A stretch of DNA of 64,000 bases. Source: Methanosarcina sp. 2.H.T.1A.6. Lineage in GTDB: Archaea > Halobacteriota > Methanosarcinia > Methanosarcinales > Methanosarcinaceae. The stretch lies in NCBI RefSeq assembly GCF_000979455.1, contig NZ_JJOY01000028.1:1-64000 (forward strand), in the 5' to 3' direction. Of the stretch, positions 17,477 to 27,380 are shown one piece after another (position 1 is the first letter of the stretch; each line of letters starts with the position of its first letter). The notes under the pieces were generated by a model. The model saw only the letters and a program-made list of their open reading frames with translations. It did no database searches and was not told the origin of the DNA. Both the position numbers and the translations under genes were made by a program.

Positions 17477-18952
17477 ATGGAAGAATTAATGTATCTTGCA
17501 CCTGAAATTGTATTAGTTGCAACCGGCCTGGCCGTACTTATGGCCGGAGTCTTCCTGTCCCCCAGGTCTAAGAATGTACTGGGTTACCTGGCAACTCTTG
17601 GAATCCTTGCAGCCCTTGTCCTGACGGTTAAAAGCTTCGGGCTTCTGAGGATGGAAGACTTCCAGGTTGGATATTCGATTTTCTCAGAAACTCTGAGTAT
17701 CGATGCCCTCTCCCAGTTTTTCAAACTGGTCTTCCTGGCAGTTGCTCTGATTGTTTCGCTTGCCTCAATCAAGTACACTGAAAACAGCGAGCACACAGAA
17801 GAGTTCTACACCCTGATGCTCTTTGCAACCGTCGGAATGATGTTTGTAGCATCGGCAAACGACCTGATAGTGCTCTTCTGTGCCTTTGAGCTGGCAAGTC
17901 TTGCAACCTATGCGCTTGCAGGCTATGAAAAGCAGAACGCAAGGTCCCTCGAAGGAGCCATGAAGTACTTCGTGATCGGCTCGGTTTCTGCAGCGCTCAT
18001 GCTCTTCGGGATTTCCTTTGTTTACGGGGCAACCGGCACTACCAGCATACCAATTATTGCTGCAAACTCCGGCCTCCTGACACAAAACCCTATAGGGCTT
18101 GTCGCAGTCGTGCTGCTGATTGCAGGTTTCGGCTTCAAGATGGCTCTGGTGCCCTTCCATATGTGGGCTCCGGATACCTATCAGGGGTCCCCTTCAGTTG
18201 TTTCCGCCCTGCTTGCAGCCGGGTCCAAGAAGATGGGATTTGTGGCAGCCTTCAGGATTTTCATTGTGGTTCTTGCAGCCCTCCAGCCTGACTGGCAGCT
18301 TGCTTTCACCATCCTGGCAGTGGTAACAATGACCTTCGGAAACGTGGTCGCAGTTGCTCAGACCAGCGTAAAAAGGATGCTTGCTTACTCCTCCCTGGCA
18401 CAGGCAGGATACATTGCAATGGCTTTTGCGGTAATGACCCCTGTAGCTCTTACAGGTGGCATCATGTACGCCCTTGCCCATGCTTTTATGAAAGCAGGAG
18501 CTTTTATCGCAGCCGGAGTAGTTGTCTGGATGGTAACCTCGGAAAAGAGAGGAAACCTCGACATCCCCGATCATCTTGACAGCTTCAGGGGCCTTGGGAA
18601 GAGAATGCCTCTGGCAGCCCTTTCCATGACGATCTTCGTCTTTGCCCTTGCAGGTATCCCCCCAACTGCCGGCTTCATGGCCAAGTTCGTGCTCTTCTCC
18701 TCAACCATTGAGGCAGGCATGACCTGGCTTGCAGTGATTGCAATCCTGAACAGTGCCCTTTCACTGTTCTACTACGCAAGGCTTGTGAAATACATGTACT
18801 TCCTTCCCCCCGAAGGTAAAAAAGTCAGCATTCCTTTCCCATACGCAGCCTCCCTTCTTGTTGCAGTGGCCGGTGTACTGGCAATGGGTCTCTGGCCCGA
18901 TCCCTTCATAAAATGGGCAATGGAAGCAGCACTGGTACTATTACCATTCTAA
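17477..18952 (+). CDS. fpoN: F420H2 dehydrogenase subunit FpoN (NuoN-like)
   Basis: Third antiporter-like subunit, 491 residues, about 14 helices. Recognisable are FCAFELASLATYALAGYEK, KMALVPFHMWAPDTYQGSPS and VKRMLAYSSLAQAGYIAMA. It follows fpoM by 3 nt. The order L-M-N matches bacterial nuo operons. Confidence 0.95.
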   Translation: MEELMYLAPEIVLVATGLAVLMAGVFLSPRSKNVLGYLATLGILAALVLTVKSFGLLRMEDFQVGYSIFSETLSIDALSQFFKLVFLAVALIVSLASIKYTENSEHTEEFYTLMLFATVGMMFVASANDLIVLFCAFELASLATYALAGYEKQNARSLEGAMKYFVIGSVSAALMLFGISFVYGATGTTSIPIIAANSGLLTQNPIGLVAVVLLIAGFGFKMALVPFHMWAPDTYQGSPSVVSALLAAGSKKMGFVAAFRIFIVVLAALQPDWQLAFTILAVVTMTFGNVVAVAQTSVKRMLAYSSLAQAGYIAMAFAVMTPVALTGGIMYALAHAFMKAGAFIAAGVVVWMVTSEKRGNLDIPDHLDSFRGLGKRMPLAALSMTIFVFALAGIPPTAGFMAKFVLFSSTIEAGMTWLAVIAILNSALSLFYYARLVKYMYFLPPEGKKVSIPFPYAASLLVAVAGVLAMGLWPDPFIKWAMEAALVLLPF

Positions 18953-18965
18953 GGAGGTATGAGAA

Positions 18966-19334
18966 ATGACAGATTGTGATCTTTGCGGGCGTGCAATCCC
19001 GACCGTCATCCCGGTCCGGGCTATCCGCCCCCTCCTCAAATTCGCCTACCCCAACGGGGTCTGGAAAGGTCTCTGTGAGACCTGCCTCGATTCCGCCCAG
19101 AAAACTTACTTAACTGTAAACAAAAATCAGACTTCATGCAGAAAAGGCAAATGCGCCCTCTGCGGAGATAAAACCGGAGTTTTCTCCGTAGAACTGCAGG
19201 TCCCTGACTTCTCAAAGGGAGTCGTAAAAAAAGATGTGGATCTCTGCTACAGGTGCCTGAAAGCAGCCGATGAGTCTTATCTCAGGCATAAAAAAGAGCA
19301 GATTGAGCAGGAACACGCTCACAGTAAACATTGA
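18966..19334 (+). CDS. fpoO: F420H2 dehydrogenase subunit FpoO
   Basis: A 122-residue soluble protein unique to methanogen Fpo operons, with four CxxC pairs (C4/C7, C37/C40, C63/C66, C94/C97) and one extra Cys (C58). This could hold an iron-sulfur cluster or zinc; its exact role in the complex is unsettled. It follows fpoN by 13 nt with a strong AAGGAGGT site. The His-rich end (EHAHSKH) is followed by the operon terminator. Confidence 0.9.
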   Translation: MTDCDLCGRAIPTVIPVRAIRPLLKFAYPNGVWKGLCETCLDSAQKTYLTVNKNQTSCRKGKCALCGDKTGVFSVELQVPDFSKGVVKKDVDLCYRCLKAADESYLRHKKEQIEQEHAHSKH

Positions 19335-19335
19335 G

Positions 19336-19368
19336 TAAAGCTGCTTTTACAGCGGCTTTATTTTTTTT
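19336..19368 (+). terminator. fpo operon terminator
   Basis: TAAAGCTGC (19336-19344) pairs with GCGGCTTTA (19352-19360), eight pairs and one wobble, 7-nt loop, then eight T (19361-19368). It begins two bases after the fpoO stop. Confidence 0.8.
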
Positions 19369-19437
19369 GATAGTTGCCGGCTATTTGGTGGAGCCCGTTG
19401 ATTGATTTTTTTTGTTTTGGCATGAATTATTGATTAA

Positions 19438-20475
19438 TTAAAACCATTTTTCTAGTGTTTGTTGGTTTTTAGATCCAATTAAGCGGGAATAATAAAAGTT
19501 GTCTACTTTTAGTTTTTCTTTTCTTTGAATTTTGCCATGCAGATCAAGATAAGTGATTACTTCTTCAGGTGTCATATTGTATTTTGGAAAAAACGATACT
19601 TGGTAAGTTCGATAATAATTACTTTTGTAATAATCCCCAATCATCTGACCGTTGGGGCTCTTTTTGCGATCCAATAGTTTATGCAATGTTGGTTTGAAAA
19701 GTTCACAAACTTCTTTTTTCCTTGAATTATTTGATGAGTTGTGGATCGTTGAAAAAGTAGCTCCAAGAATCAAGTCAGTTAATTGAATAAACTGAGATTC
19801 TTCTGATTTGCTGTTTCTGTGATCTGAGTCTATGAATTCTATTTCGTTGCAGTTTATACTCAACTTGTCTATTTCAAATTCAGTTTGTTTAATTGGATGC
19901 CAGGGAAAGAATTCGTGGTGTTCTTGACTTCCTCTGTCATGAAATATAGAGTTCACAACAATATTGGAATAATCTTTAAAAAAATAATTTAAACCACTCA
20001 TTAGAAGAGTTCTATAAAAGCGATTATAAATATTAAGTTCGGTTTTTCCACCGCTGCCAAATTCACTGTAATTTATGTTTGAAAGATTTATGCCAAGTAT
20101 ATTACAATATAACATTTTTCGATGTTTTTGACAAGCTTCCTTACTGAAGAAACTGACCCAGTCTTTTGCGATCATGAATCTTGCACTCGATCTATGAATT
20201 TCTTTGAAGTGAATTTCAGTATTGTTCTCTTTATGAAACTTACAACTTTCAGGGCAGTCTGATTCAGATGTGTTCCAATTATGGTTTTTTATACAGCGAA
20301 GATCACTCAAATTTTTCAAAACCTCTGCTTTGTAGTCTGTGGGGACAAAAAGAGCTCCTAAGTACATCCAATTTGTGTTGTCAAAGGGATCTATGCCGTT
20401 AAAAACTTCATCTGAATAAATGTCGAGTTCTATCTTTTTGGTTAAGGGCGTAAATCTTGAGCCTCCATGATTCAT
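19438..20475 (-). CDS. DUF3800 family protein (RNase H-like fold)
   Basis: A 345-residue protein, clearly more A/T-rich than fpo. The DUF3800 pattern is visible: an N-terminal acidic strand LDIYSDEVFNG (D22), IHFKEI around 89-93, an aspartate in SIFHDRG (D180) and a C-terminal IQLTDLILGA (D234). DUF3800 proteins are predicted RNase H-like enzymes that often travel with mobile or defence genes; no activity is established here. No strong ribosome binding site is seen before ATG 20475. It faces the fpo terminator tail to tail and sits next to a VapBC pair, marking an inserted accessory islet. Confidence 0.7.
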   Translation of the reverse strand: MNHGGSRFTPLTKKIELDIYSDEVFNGIDPFDNTNWMYLGALFVPTDYKAEVLKNLSDLRCIKNHNWNTSESDCPESCKFHKENNTEIHFKEIHRSSARFMIAKDWVSFFSKEACQKHRKMLYCNILGINLSNINYSEFGSGGKTELNIYNRFYRTLLMSGLNYFFKDYSNIVVNSIFHDRGSQEHHEFFPWHPIKQTEFEIDKLSINCNEIEFIDSDHRNSKSEESQFIQLTDLILGATFSTIHNSSNNSRKKEVCELFKPTLHKLLDRKKSPNGQMIGDYYKSNYYRTYQVSFFPKYNMTPEEVITYLDLHGKIQRKEKLKVDNFYYSRLIGSKNQQTLEKWF

Positions 20476-20679
20476 CAGGCTTAATTTTTTGAGTTCAATC
20501 CCTTTTAGTCTGTTAAATGTTATATGTGTTTCTTTTTGTTTGGAATTGAGGTTTTATTTTCTTCTTTGGCATTAAATGCAGGTTCAAGCAACCCGCCCCT
20601 TCATTTATTGTTCAGCTTCTTTTCAGGTACACATTTCCTATTGAAAATCTTAAATACACATACATACACAGATATTATC

Positions 20680-20919
20680 ATGCCAACCAGAACGATCAGC
20701 ATAAGCGATGAAGCCTACGAGAAACTCAAAAGCCTCAAAACCTCAGAAAAAGACAGCTTTTCTGACGTGATACTCAAGTACTATCCCAGAAAAAGAAAGC
20801 TATCTGAAGTGCTTGCAGAAATAGGCTCCAACCCCGAACTCGCTGACGCAATTGAAAAAGCTTCCAGAGATATGAGAAAAGCAGAGATGAGGGAGATTGA
20901 TTTTGATGCCAGTGCTTGA
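20680..20919 (+). CDS. vapB: VapB-type antitoxin
   Basis: A 79-residue antitoxin with an N-terminal ribbon-helix-helix DNA-binding part ([18 protein letters not shown]) and a charged C-terminal tail that would wrap the toxin. The start at ATG 20680 matches the family; the longer frame adds hydrophobic, non-conserved residues. It overlaps the toxin gene by 14 nt, the usual coupled arrangement. It should neutralise VapC and repress its own promoter. Confidence 0.85.
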   Translation: MPTRTISISDEAYEKLKSLKTSEKDSFSDVILKYYPRKRKLSEVLAEIGSNPELADAIEKASRDMRKAEMREIDFDASA

Positions 20920-21298
20920 TACCTCATTTATTGTTGACCTCCTGAGAGGAAGAGAAGAAGCTCTCCAGAAACTGGCTGAAATGGAAGCTCAGGAAATTCC
21001 CTTAAGCACAACCGAGATTAATGTCCTTGAGCTGTACCGGGGAGCGTATCTGTCCAGAAAAACACACAAAAATCTGGAAGAAATCAAAAAGCTTCTGGAA
21101 TGTTTTCAGGTTCTGGAGCTTGAAGAATCAGTCTACGAAGTCTTTGCTTCCCTTTCTGCAAATTTACTCTCAAAAGGAAGAACCATTGGGGCATTCGATG
21201 AACTCATAGCTTCTATAATATTGTGTCACGATGGAAAAATAGTTACCAGAGATAACCACTTCACAAAAGTGACAGGGCTCGAAGTGATAGTTTATTGA
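20906..21298 (+). CDS. vapC: VapC-type PIN-domain toxin
   Basis: A 130-residue PIN-domain ribonuclease. The acidic metal-binding set is present: D5 ([10 protein letters not shown]), E42 (VLELYRG), D98 (GAFDELIAS) and D116 (VTRDNHF), so the enzyme looks active. I start at ATG 20906 rather than TTG 20897 because the family begins just before the first Asp. Partner of the overlapping antitoxin. Confidence 0.88.
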   Translation: MPVLDTSFIVDLLRGREEALQKLAEMEAQEIPLSTTEINVLELYRGAYLSRKTHKNLEEIKKLLECFQVLELEESVYEVFASLSANLLSKGRTIGAFDELIASIILCHDGKIVTRDNHFTKVTGLEVIVY

Positions 21299-21355
21299 AA
21301 ACAGGTAAAATAGGCATTTTAAAAAGAGCAGTATCTTCTCACGGATGTCGTTAAA

Positions 21356-21853
21356 ATGGATTTCGAATCACGAAAATGGGAAAAATCCGATGCTGAAAAC
21401 TTTTTCAAATATTCCAGCAATCCAAAGATCTCAGAAAATATGAGGGATGCTTTTCCCTCTACTTTGGAGGATTGCAGGAAAACCGTAGAGAGCTTTAGCT
21501 CTAATGATGAAACACAACAATGCTGCCGGGCAATTATTGTGAATGGAGAAGCTGTAGGGTGTGTCGCCTTATTCATCAAAAACGATGTATATTGTAAAAG
21601 TGCAGAAATTGCATACTGGCTTGGCGAGCCTTTTTGGGGCAGAGGAATAATGATCAGAGCAATAAAACAGCTCTGCCAGACAGCTTTTGAACAGTATGAT
21701 ATTATCCGGATATTTGCAGAGCCTTATGCATAAAATATCGGCTCAAGAAAGGCTCTTGAAAAAGCAGGATTTGTCTTGGAGGGCACAATGAAGAAAAGTG
21801 TTTATAAAAACGGCAGATTCTTTGATTATTGCATGTATGCTCTTGTAAAATAA
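21356..21853 (+). pseudogene. GNAT acetyltransferase interrupted by an in-frame TAA
   Basis: RimJ-like N-acetyltransferase of 164 codons plus stop. The N-terminal part reads through the acetyl-CoA loop region (LGEPFWGRGIMIRAIK) to FAEPYA, then meets TAA at 21731-21733. The frame continues without shift as NIGSRKALEKAGFVLEGTM and ends FDYCMYALVK, exactly the family C-terminus. A single codon change (sense to TAA) therefore breaks the gene. The stop is ochre, so pyrrolysine (UAG) cannot explain it. The truncated product would lack the last strand and the NxxSxxxxEKxGF core. Confidence 0.85.
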
Positions 21854-22186
21854 ATTCTTATTAGGGGCAACACACACAACTCCACTTTTTAGAGATTTTT
21901 TTTGCTTTTTTTTTCAGAGTTTTATTTATCATTTACCGAAATGTCTGATCAATTCGTTTTCTTCTCTGTTGAAAAATCTCACGATTGGTAGCCATTTTTT
22001 GTGTAAAAACAAAGAAACAGTTGATATATATAGTAATGAACTTGATAATATCATAAGAAATAATAGTCATTATGCACGGAAAGTGTCGGTTCAAAATTTA
22101 TCTTATTCTAAACCGGCAGGGTTGTGTAAGCATCTGGGGGGTTAGTTCTGAAAATCATACTTATCGGAGATTGTTTTACCAGGCTA
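21854..22186 (+). promoter_or_regulatory. A/T-rich leader with a TATA-like box
   Basis: No gene is seen. A good archaeal TATA-like stretch, TTGATATATATAG, lies at about 22021-22033, roughly 150 bp before the beta-helix gene. A plus-strand frame at 22072-22293 overlaps that gene out of frame and has no recognisable content. Confidence 0.4.
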
Positions 22187-23545
22187 ATGAGTGCAACTCT
22201 GGGTATTGCTTTGCTTCTGGTTTCTGCAGGCGTTGGGAGTGGAGAGGTCATTTATGTGGAGCCCGGAGCTTCAATTCAGGCTGCGGTAAATAACTCTACA
22301 ACCGGGGATTTCGTTATTGTGAAAGCCGGGGACTATGAGGAAAATATCGTTGTCAATGTTTCGGGGGTAACGGTCACTTCGGAACCTGAAGACCCTGGTG
22401 GCGTTTTTATCAGAGTGAGGGACGAGAACTCCAGCGTATTTCAGGTTAAAGCTGATAATGTAACTATCAGCGGCTTCAACATAACCGGGTCAGGAGAGTT
22501 TTTCAGTTTTTTTGAGGCTGCCAGCTTCAGAAATTCTTTTATCTCCCGAAATTCAGGCAACCTGGGTGTAACTGATAAGCCAGAAGTGAGAACGGCTTAT
22601 GGGCCCGGTTCAGGAGAGATCTTTATCTCGAGATCGACCGGGTTTGAATGTCCTCAGGCAGGAATCTGCCTTGATCAGGTTGAGAACTGTACAATCGAAA
22701 GGAACTATATTTTTGAAAATCAGTATGGAGTTTACATTCAGGGCTCAATGAACAATACCCTCTCGAACAATACTTATTTCCGAAATGGCATCTGGATTGA
22801 TGAAGGGTGCAGCAAGAATATGGCAATAAACAATTCTATTGAAGAAGGAAATGTTATTATTGGCGCACACTGCTGGGATAACACAATATCCCGGAACCGG
22901 CTTTCGAACGGAGGAGGGATAGGAGTTGCGTGCTGCGGGGGAGGAAACCTCGTTTCGAACAATGAGATCTTTAATTGCAGTACAGGGATTGATTTATATG
23001 ACACTCAGGCACGGACTGTTCTTCGTGACAATATGATTACGGACTGCGATTATGGGATTTACCTGATTTTAGTCTATGGTTCCACGGTATATAACAACAC
23101 AATTTCGAACAGCGGCAGAGGCATTTTTTTGAGAGAAAACAGCCAGAATAATGAACTGTTCAACAACACGATAACTTCCAGCAATGAATCCGGGATCTAT
23201 TTGCTGGACTACAGTACTGACAACCGCATCTATAATAATTACTTTAACAACTCTATAAATGTAAAGGCTGAAAACAGTGAAGGAAACAGCTGGAACACTA
23301 CAAAAACATCTGGAACAAATATCGTGAAGGGCCCATACCTGGGCGGTAATTTCTGGGCTGACCTCAATGGAACAGGATTTTCTCAGACCGCTGAAGATTC
23401 GAATTCTGACGGGATCTGCGACCTGCCTTACAACGTCAACGGAATCGACTTTGACTATCTCCCGCTTGCCGAACCTCCTTCTTTACCTCTCTTTTTATGG
23501 TTTAATTCTACAGGAGAAATAACAAATAATACTGATAGCTGTTGA
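22187..23545 (+). CDS. secreted right-handed beta-helix protein (NosD-like)
   Basis: A 452-residue protein with a hydrophobic N-terminus (LGIALLLVSAGVG), then the module start VEPGASIQAAVNNSTTGDFVIVKAGDYEENI, many short N-rich coils (NNTI, SNNE) and a module end (GPYLGGNFWADLNGTGFSQT). Such CASH/NosD repeats form beta-helices that bind polysaccharide or periplasmic ligands. ATG 22187 lacks positive charges before the hydrophobic stretch; the frame is open upstream with LKIILIGDCFTRL, so a non-ATG upstream start (a CTG before KIILIG) is conceivable. The protein has one module where its neighbour has three. Confidence 0.8.
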   Translation: MSATLGIALLLVSAGVGSGEVIYVEPGASIQAAVNNSTTGDFVIVKAGDYEENIVVNVSGVTVTSEPEDPGGVFIRVRDENSSVFQVKADNVTISGFNITGSGEFFSFFEAASFRNSFISRNSGNLGVTDKPEVRTAYGPGSGEIFISRSTGFECPQAGICLDQVENCTIERNYIFENQYGVYIQGSMNNTLSNNTYFRNGIWIDEGCSKNMAINNSIEEGNVIIGAHCWDNTISRNRLSNGGGIGVACCGGGNLVSNNEIFNCSTGIDLYDTQARTVLRDNMITDCDYGIYLILVYGSTVYNNTISNSGRGIFLRENSQNNELFNNTITSSNESGIYLLDYSTDNRIYNNYFNNSINVKAENSEGNSWNTTKTSGTNIVKGPYLGGNFWADLNGTGFSQTAEDSNSDGICDLPYNVNGIDFDYLPLAEPPSLPLFLWFNSTGEITNNTDSC

Positions 23546-24074
23546 TTTCGTATTTTAAACTCTTTCTTTCTTTCTTTCTTTCTTTCTTTTAATATCTTTA
23601 AACTATGATTCTCTGCCGCCTATCTTTAGAACACGTGCTTCTCTAACTTCCTATCTCTCGTAGTTTTCCAGTTGCCATTAGATAATTATATCTGCCCGTA
23701 TGCTTAGCTTCTTTCATAGGGTACTGCAAAAATCCTCGCACCTGACTACGGTTAATAGCAACTCTTGATATTTTGAAATATGGATCTATTTATTATTATC
23801 ACGTTGTCTAATGTATTACATTTACATAGATAAGTATTACATTCATCCAGATAAAAATACCCGGTTCAGAAAAGGGTTTTCACAGTTCCCATTTGTATTA
23901 GTTCACCGAACCTGTTTAAATTCCCCATATTCAATTCGGTCAGTATCTTACGTAGATAAAACAGCATTAAAACAATTTAAAACAGGTAAAAATCTGGCTG
24001 CTCTCAAAACAGAACTAAATGGAGCTTTGAAACAGGTTCACAAAAACATGAATGGTTCATGGGAGTGGGAATTA
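23546..24074 (+). repeat. gene-free gap with a CTTT microsatellite
   Basis: About 530 bp between the two beta-helix genes. At about 23561-23590 the tetranucleotide CTTT is repeated some seven times. The frame of the downstream gene stays open back to 23811 but encodes no signal-peptide-like sequence, so it is treated as untranslated. Confidence 0.55.
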
Positions 24075-27000
24075 ATGAGAGCAAACAGAATAATTATTTT
24101 AGTAGCTATTGCGCTTATCACGATTGAAGTTTACAGCTCCGCGTCCGCAAAGGAAATTACTGTAGATGACGATTCTGGAGCGGATTTCAGATCAATTCGA
24201 GAAGCAGTAACCAATTCGTCTTCTGGAGACACGATTATAGTCAGATCTGGAACCTACAGGGAAAACATTATTGTAAATGTGACCCGGCTTAAGGTCAGGT
24301 CGGAGTCAGGAAATCCTGATGTGCTGGTGGAACCTCTGGATGAAAACGAAAGCGTATTTCATATAAAAGCCGACAATGTGACTCTCAGTGGCTTTAACAT
24401 AACAGGAGCTGGAGAGCCTTTCAACTATCCCTGGGGAATTATTGCCCGAAATTTTGCAGACCCTGTGAATTTACGCGGGGAATCTTCTCCGGAATACGCT
24501 CGCACTTCTGCAGCAGAGGAGATTTTTAAGACCATGGGATACGGAAACTACCGGCCTCTATGCGGAATCTACCTTGAAAACGCCAGCAATTGCGTCATTA
24601 CCGAAAACGCACTTTTTGAAAACTATAGAGGAATTTACCTTGATAATGCCAGTTATAATACTATCTCGAAAAACCTGCTTTTCAATGATGGGATCTCTCT
24701 GAGCGAAGGAAGCGTGACAAATAATTTGACAGGGAACCTCATTGAAAAAGGTTACATTTTAATGGGCCCATGGTCATCGAATAATTTAATAGCCGAAAAT
24801 GAAATCTCAAACGGCGGAGGGGTAAGTTTCGCCTGTTGCGGGGGAGGCGATGTAGTATCCGGAAACACGATTTCGAATTGCTCCAATGGGATCGATGCAT
24901 ACGATCGGGGCATAAATATTCGGAATAATACGATTACGGACTGTTTTCACGGGGTAGATATTTCTCAGGCGAGTGGAACCAGAATTCATAATAATATGAT
25001 CTTGAACTGCAGCATCGGAATTAATCAAGGAGATGCCTGTTATGGTATTGAAATACTCAACAATACAATAACTTCCAGTGCAGAATGCGGGATCTCTATT
25101 CCAGATCTGGAAGGTGATGAGTGGATCTATAATAATTATTTTAACAACACTATAAACGTAAAGCTTGGAATTAGCAAAGGAAATACCTGGAACAATTCCC
25201 TTACTCCGGGTACTAACATTGTCGGGGGCCCGTATCTTGGAGGAAATTTCTGGGCAAACCCGAATGGTACGGGTTTCTCTCAGACCTCAAGGGATTTTGA
25301 CCTTAACGGGATTTGTGATACAGCTTATGAGATTGATGGCCCTGAAAATATCGATTATCTACCACTTTCAACACCTCCCGAATCGGTGCCCATAACTGTT
25401 GGAGATGATGAGCAGGATGCCGATTATGATTCGATCCAGAAGGCTGTTTCGGCTGCGGAGCAGGGATCAACTATCCTTGTTTATCCGGGGACTTATGTAG
25501 AAAACGTGGCTGTGGATGTGCAGGGCCTGAAAATCTACTCCCGGTCCATCAACCCTGAAGAGGTTACAGTTCAGGCTCTTGATCCTGATGACAATATCTT
25601 CCATGTGAATGCAAACAATGTCACAATCTGCGGGTTTACGGTGAAAGGCACAGGCATGAAATCCGGAGGGAAAGCGGGAATATACTTAGACTCCGTTTAC
25701 GGGTGCGGGTTATGCAACAACAGTGTGACCGGAAATGCCCTCGGTATCGTCCTTCAGTCTTCAAGCAATAATATCCTCACCAAAAACAGTGCAGGGATCA
25801 ACGGGAATTCCGGAATATACCTAAACTTTTCAGATAACAACCTTTTGATTAATAATACTGCATACAATGCGAACTCTTCTTCAGGACCTGCTATTTATCT
25901 GTCGAATTCGGGCTCAAATATCCTCCGCGATAATGAGATTCTGGCTAGTTTCTGTGGAATCTTAATGGAGGCTTCGGAGAATAATACAATCATCCGTAAC
26001 AGCCTCAGGGAAAATACGGACTGCGGAATTCTGCTGTCTGATTCCAATAGCAACAGGCTGTATGACAATTATTTCAACAATTCAATAGATGTAAAGCTGG
26101 AAAAGAGCGGAAACAATACCTGGAACACGGAAAGAACCCGGGGAACGAATTTTATGGGGGGTCCATATCTTGGCGGCAATTTCTGGGCAAAACCTGATGG
26201 TAGCGGCTTTTCGGAAACTGCTGAAGATTCCAATATTGATGGAATTAGCGATTCTGCTTACAATATCGAAAATACAGGCATAATTGATGCCCTTCCTCTT
26301 GCAAGAGCTCCCGGACCTGTATTGCTTATAAAGAACAGTTCTCCTTTTGCGGATTTTCTCACGATTCAGGATGCTGTGGACTCCGCAGTTCCGGGAAGTA
26401 CTGTTCTTGTCTATCCCGGTGCTTATGAAGAAAATGTCCTTCTGGATGTGGACAACATAAGCCTTGTTTCGGAATCGGCGGATCCCAGGAGCACAATTAT
26501 CAGGGCTTCCAATACAACCGAACCCGTGATTAAAGTGACTTCAAAAGGCGTTATGATTTCGGGATTTTACATATCCGGACCATATTCTATATGGAAAGAA
26601 GCAGCAGGGATCTACCTGTACAACACTTCCGAAAACACCATTAAGAGCAATATTGTCTCCGAATACCTTTATGGGGTGTATCTGGTTTCTTCCGACCGGA
26701 ACAACATTATAAACAACAATGTCGAAAACAACCAGAGGGGATTATACCTTAAAAATTCGGAAACTAATTTACTGAACAACAATACGGTTTTAACCAATAT
26801 TGAAGGTATTGTTTTGGATAATTCAGGTAATAATTCCCTTAAAAATAATACCGTATACCAGAACGAATATCAGGGAATCTACATTTATTCCGGAGACTAT
26901 GGTTTTGCAGATTCAAATCTGATCAGAGATAACCTTATTTCCGAAAACGATTATGGGATTTACACATCTTTCTCTGAGAACAATACAGTGAGGAACAACA

Positions 27001-27380
27001 CCATAAATCTCAATGACATGGGAATTCTCCTCTCTCATTCGAGTGATAATCTATTCAGGGACAATCTGATAGAATCAAACAGGAATTTCGGGCTTTACAT
27101 GGCTGCGGGCAGTAACAATACTTTCTATAACAACCTTTTCAACAACACCCTGAACCTGGAATCAGCCTATGGGAATAAGGATATTAGCTGGAACACTACA
27201 AAAACTTCAGGAAAGAACATCGCAGGTGGACCCAGCATAGGGGGCAATTTATGGGCAAAACCCGATGGTACGGGGTTCAGCCAGAACTGTACGGACCTGG
27301 ACGAGGACGGGATCTGTGATCTTCCCTATGAAGTCAATGAGAGCGAATTTGACTATCTCCCTCTGTTCCTCCCGAATTGA
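24075..27380 (+). CDS. large secreted beta-helix protein with three NosD modules
   Basis: An 1101-residue protein. ATG 24075 gives a classic signal peptide (MRANRIIILVAIALITIEVYS) with GGAG upstream. Three homologous modules of roughly 360 residues each start with a conserved segment (ITVDDDSGADFRSIREAV; ITVGDDEQDADYDSIQKAV; LIKNSSPFADFLTIQDAV), run through parallel beta-helix repeats rich in NNTI and GI-L coils, and end in GGPxxGGNxWAxPxGxGFS plus DYLPL. No C-terminal anchor is visible, so it is likely released or bound non-covalently to the surface. The role is probably binding or adhesion to polymer; this is inference from the fold. Confidence 0.85.
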   Translation: MRANRIIILVAIALITIEVYSSASAKEITVDDDSGADFRSIREAVTNSSSGDTIIVRSGTYRENIIVNVTRLKVRSESGNPDVLVEPLDENESVFHIKADNVTLSGFNITGAGEPFNYPWGIIARNFADPVNLRGESSPEYARTSAAEEIFKTMGYGNYRPLCGIYLENASNCVITENALFENYRGIYLDNASYNTISKNLLFNDGISLSEGSVTNNLTGNLIEKGYILMGPWSSNNLIAENEISNGGGVSFACCGGGDVVSGNTISNCSNGIDAYDRGINIRNNTITDCFHGVDISQASGTRIHNNMILNCSIGINQGDACYGIEILNNTITSSAECGISIPDLEGDEWIYNNYFNNTINVKLGISKGNTWNNSLTPGTNIVGGPYLGGNFWANPNGTGFSQTSRDFDLNGICDTAYEIDGPENIDYLPLSTPPESVPITVGDDEQDADYDSIQKAVSAAEQGSTILVYPGTYVENVAVDVQGLKIYSRSINPEEVTVQALDPDDNIFHVNANNVTICGFTVKGTGMKSGGKAGIYLDSVYGCGLCNNSVTGNALGIVLQSSSNNILTKNSAGINGNSGIYLNFSDNNLLINNTAYNANSSSGPAIYLSNSGSNILRDNEILASFCGILMEASENNTIIRNSLRENTDCGILLSDSNSNRLYDNYFNNSIDVKLEKSGNNTWNTERTRGTNFMGGPYLGGNFWAKPDGSGFSETAEDSNIDGISDSAYNIENTGIIDALPLARAPGPVLLIKNSSPFADFLTIQDAVDSAVPGSTVLVYPGAYEENVLLDVDNISLVSESADPRSTIIRASNTTEPVIKVTSKGVMISGFYISGPYSIWKEAAGIYLYNTSENTIKSNIVSEYLYGVYLVSSDRNNIINNNVENNQRGLYLKNSETNLLNNNTVLTNIEGIVLDNSGNNSLKNNTVYQNEYQGIYIYSGDYGFADSNLIRDNLISENDYGIYTSFSENNTVRNNTINLNDMGILLSHSSDNLFRDNLIESNRNFGLYMAAGSNNTFYNNLFNNTLNLESAYGNKDISWNTTKTSGKNIAGGPSIGGNLWAKPDGTGFSQNCTDLDEDGICDLPYEVNESEFDYLPLFLPN

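Noticed and set aside
20575-20606. GCAGGTTCAAGCAACCCGCC as the 3' end of a tRNA gene
   Set aside because: The T-arm does not pair properly and no acceptor, D-arm or anticodon arm can be built upstream.
21731-21733. In-frame stop in the GNAT gene as a pyrrolysine codon
   Set aside because: Pyrrolysine is encoded by UAG; this codon is UAA.
23811-24074. N-terminal extension of the three-module beta-helix protein
   Set aside because: The extension hides the signal peptide; ATG 24075 with GGAG upstream gives a proper secretion signal.
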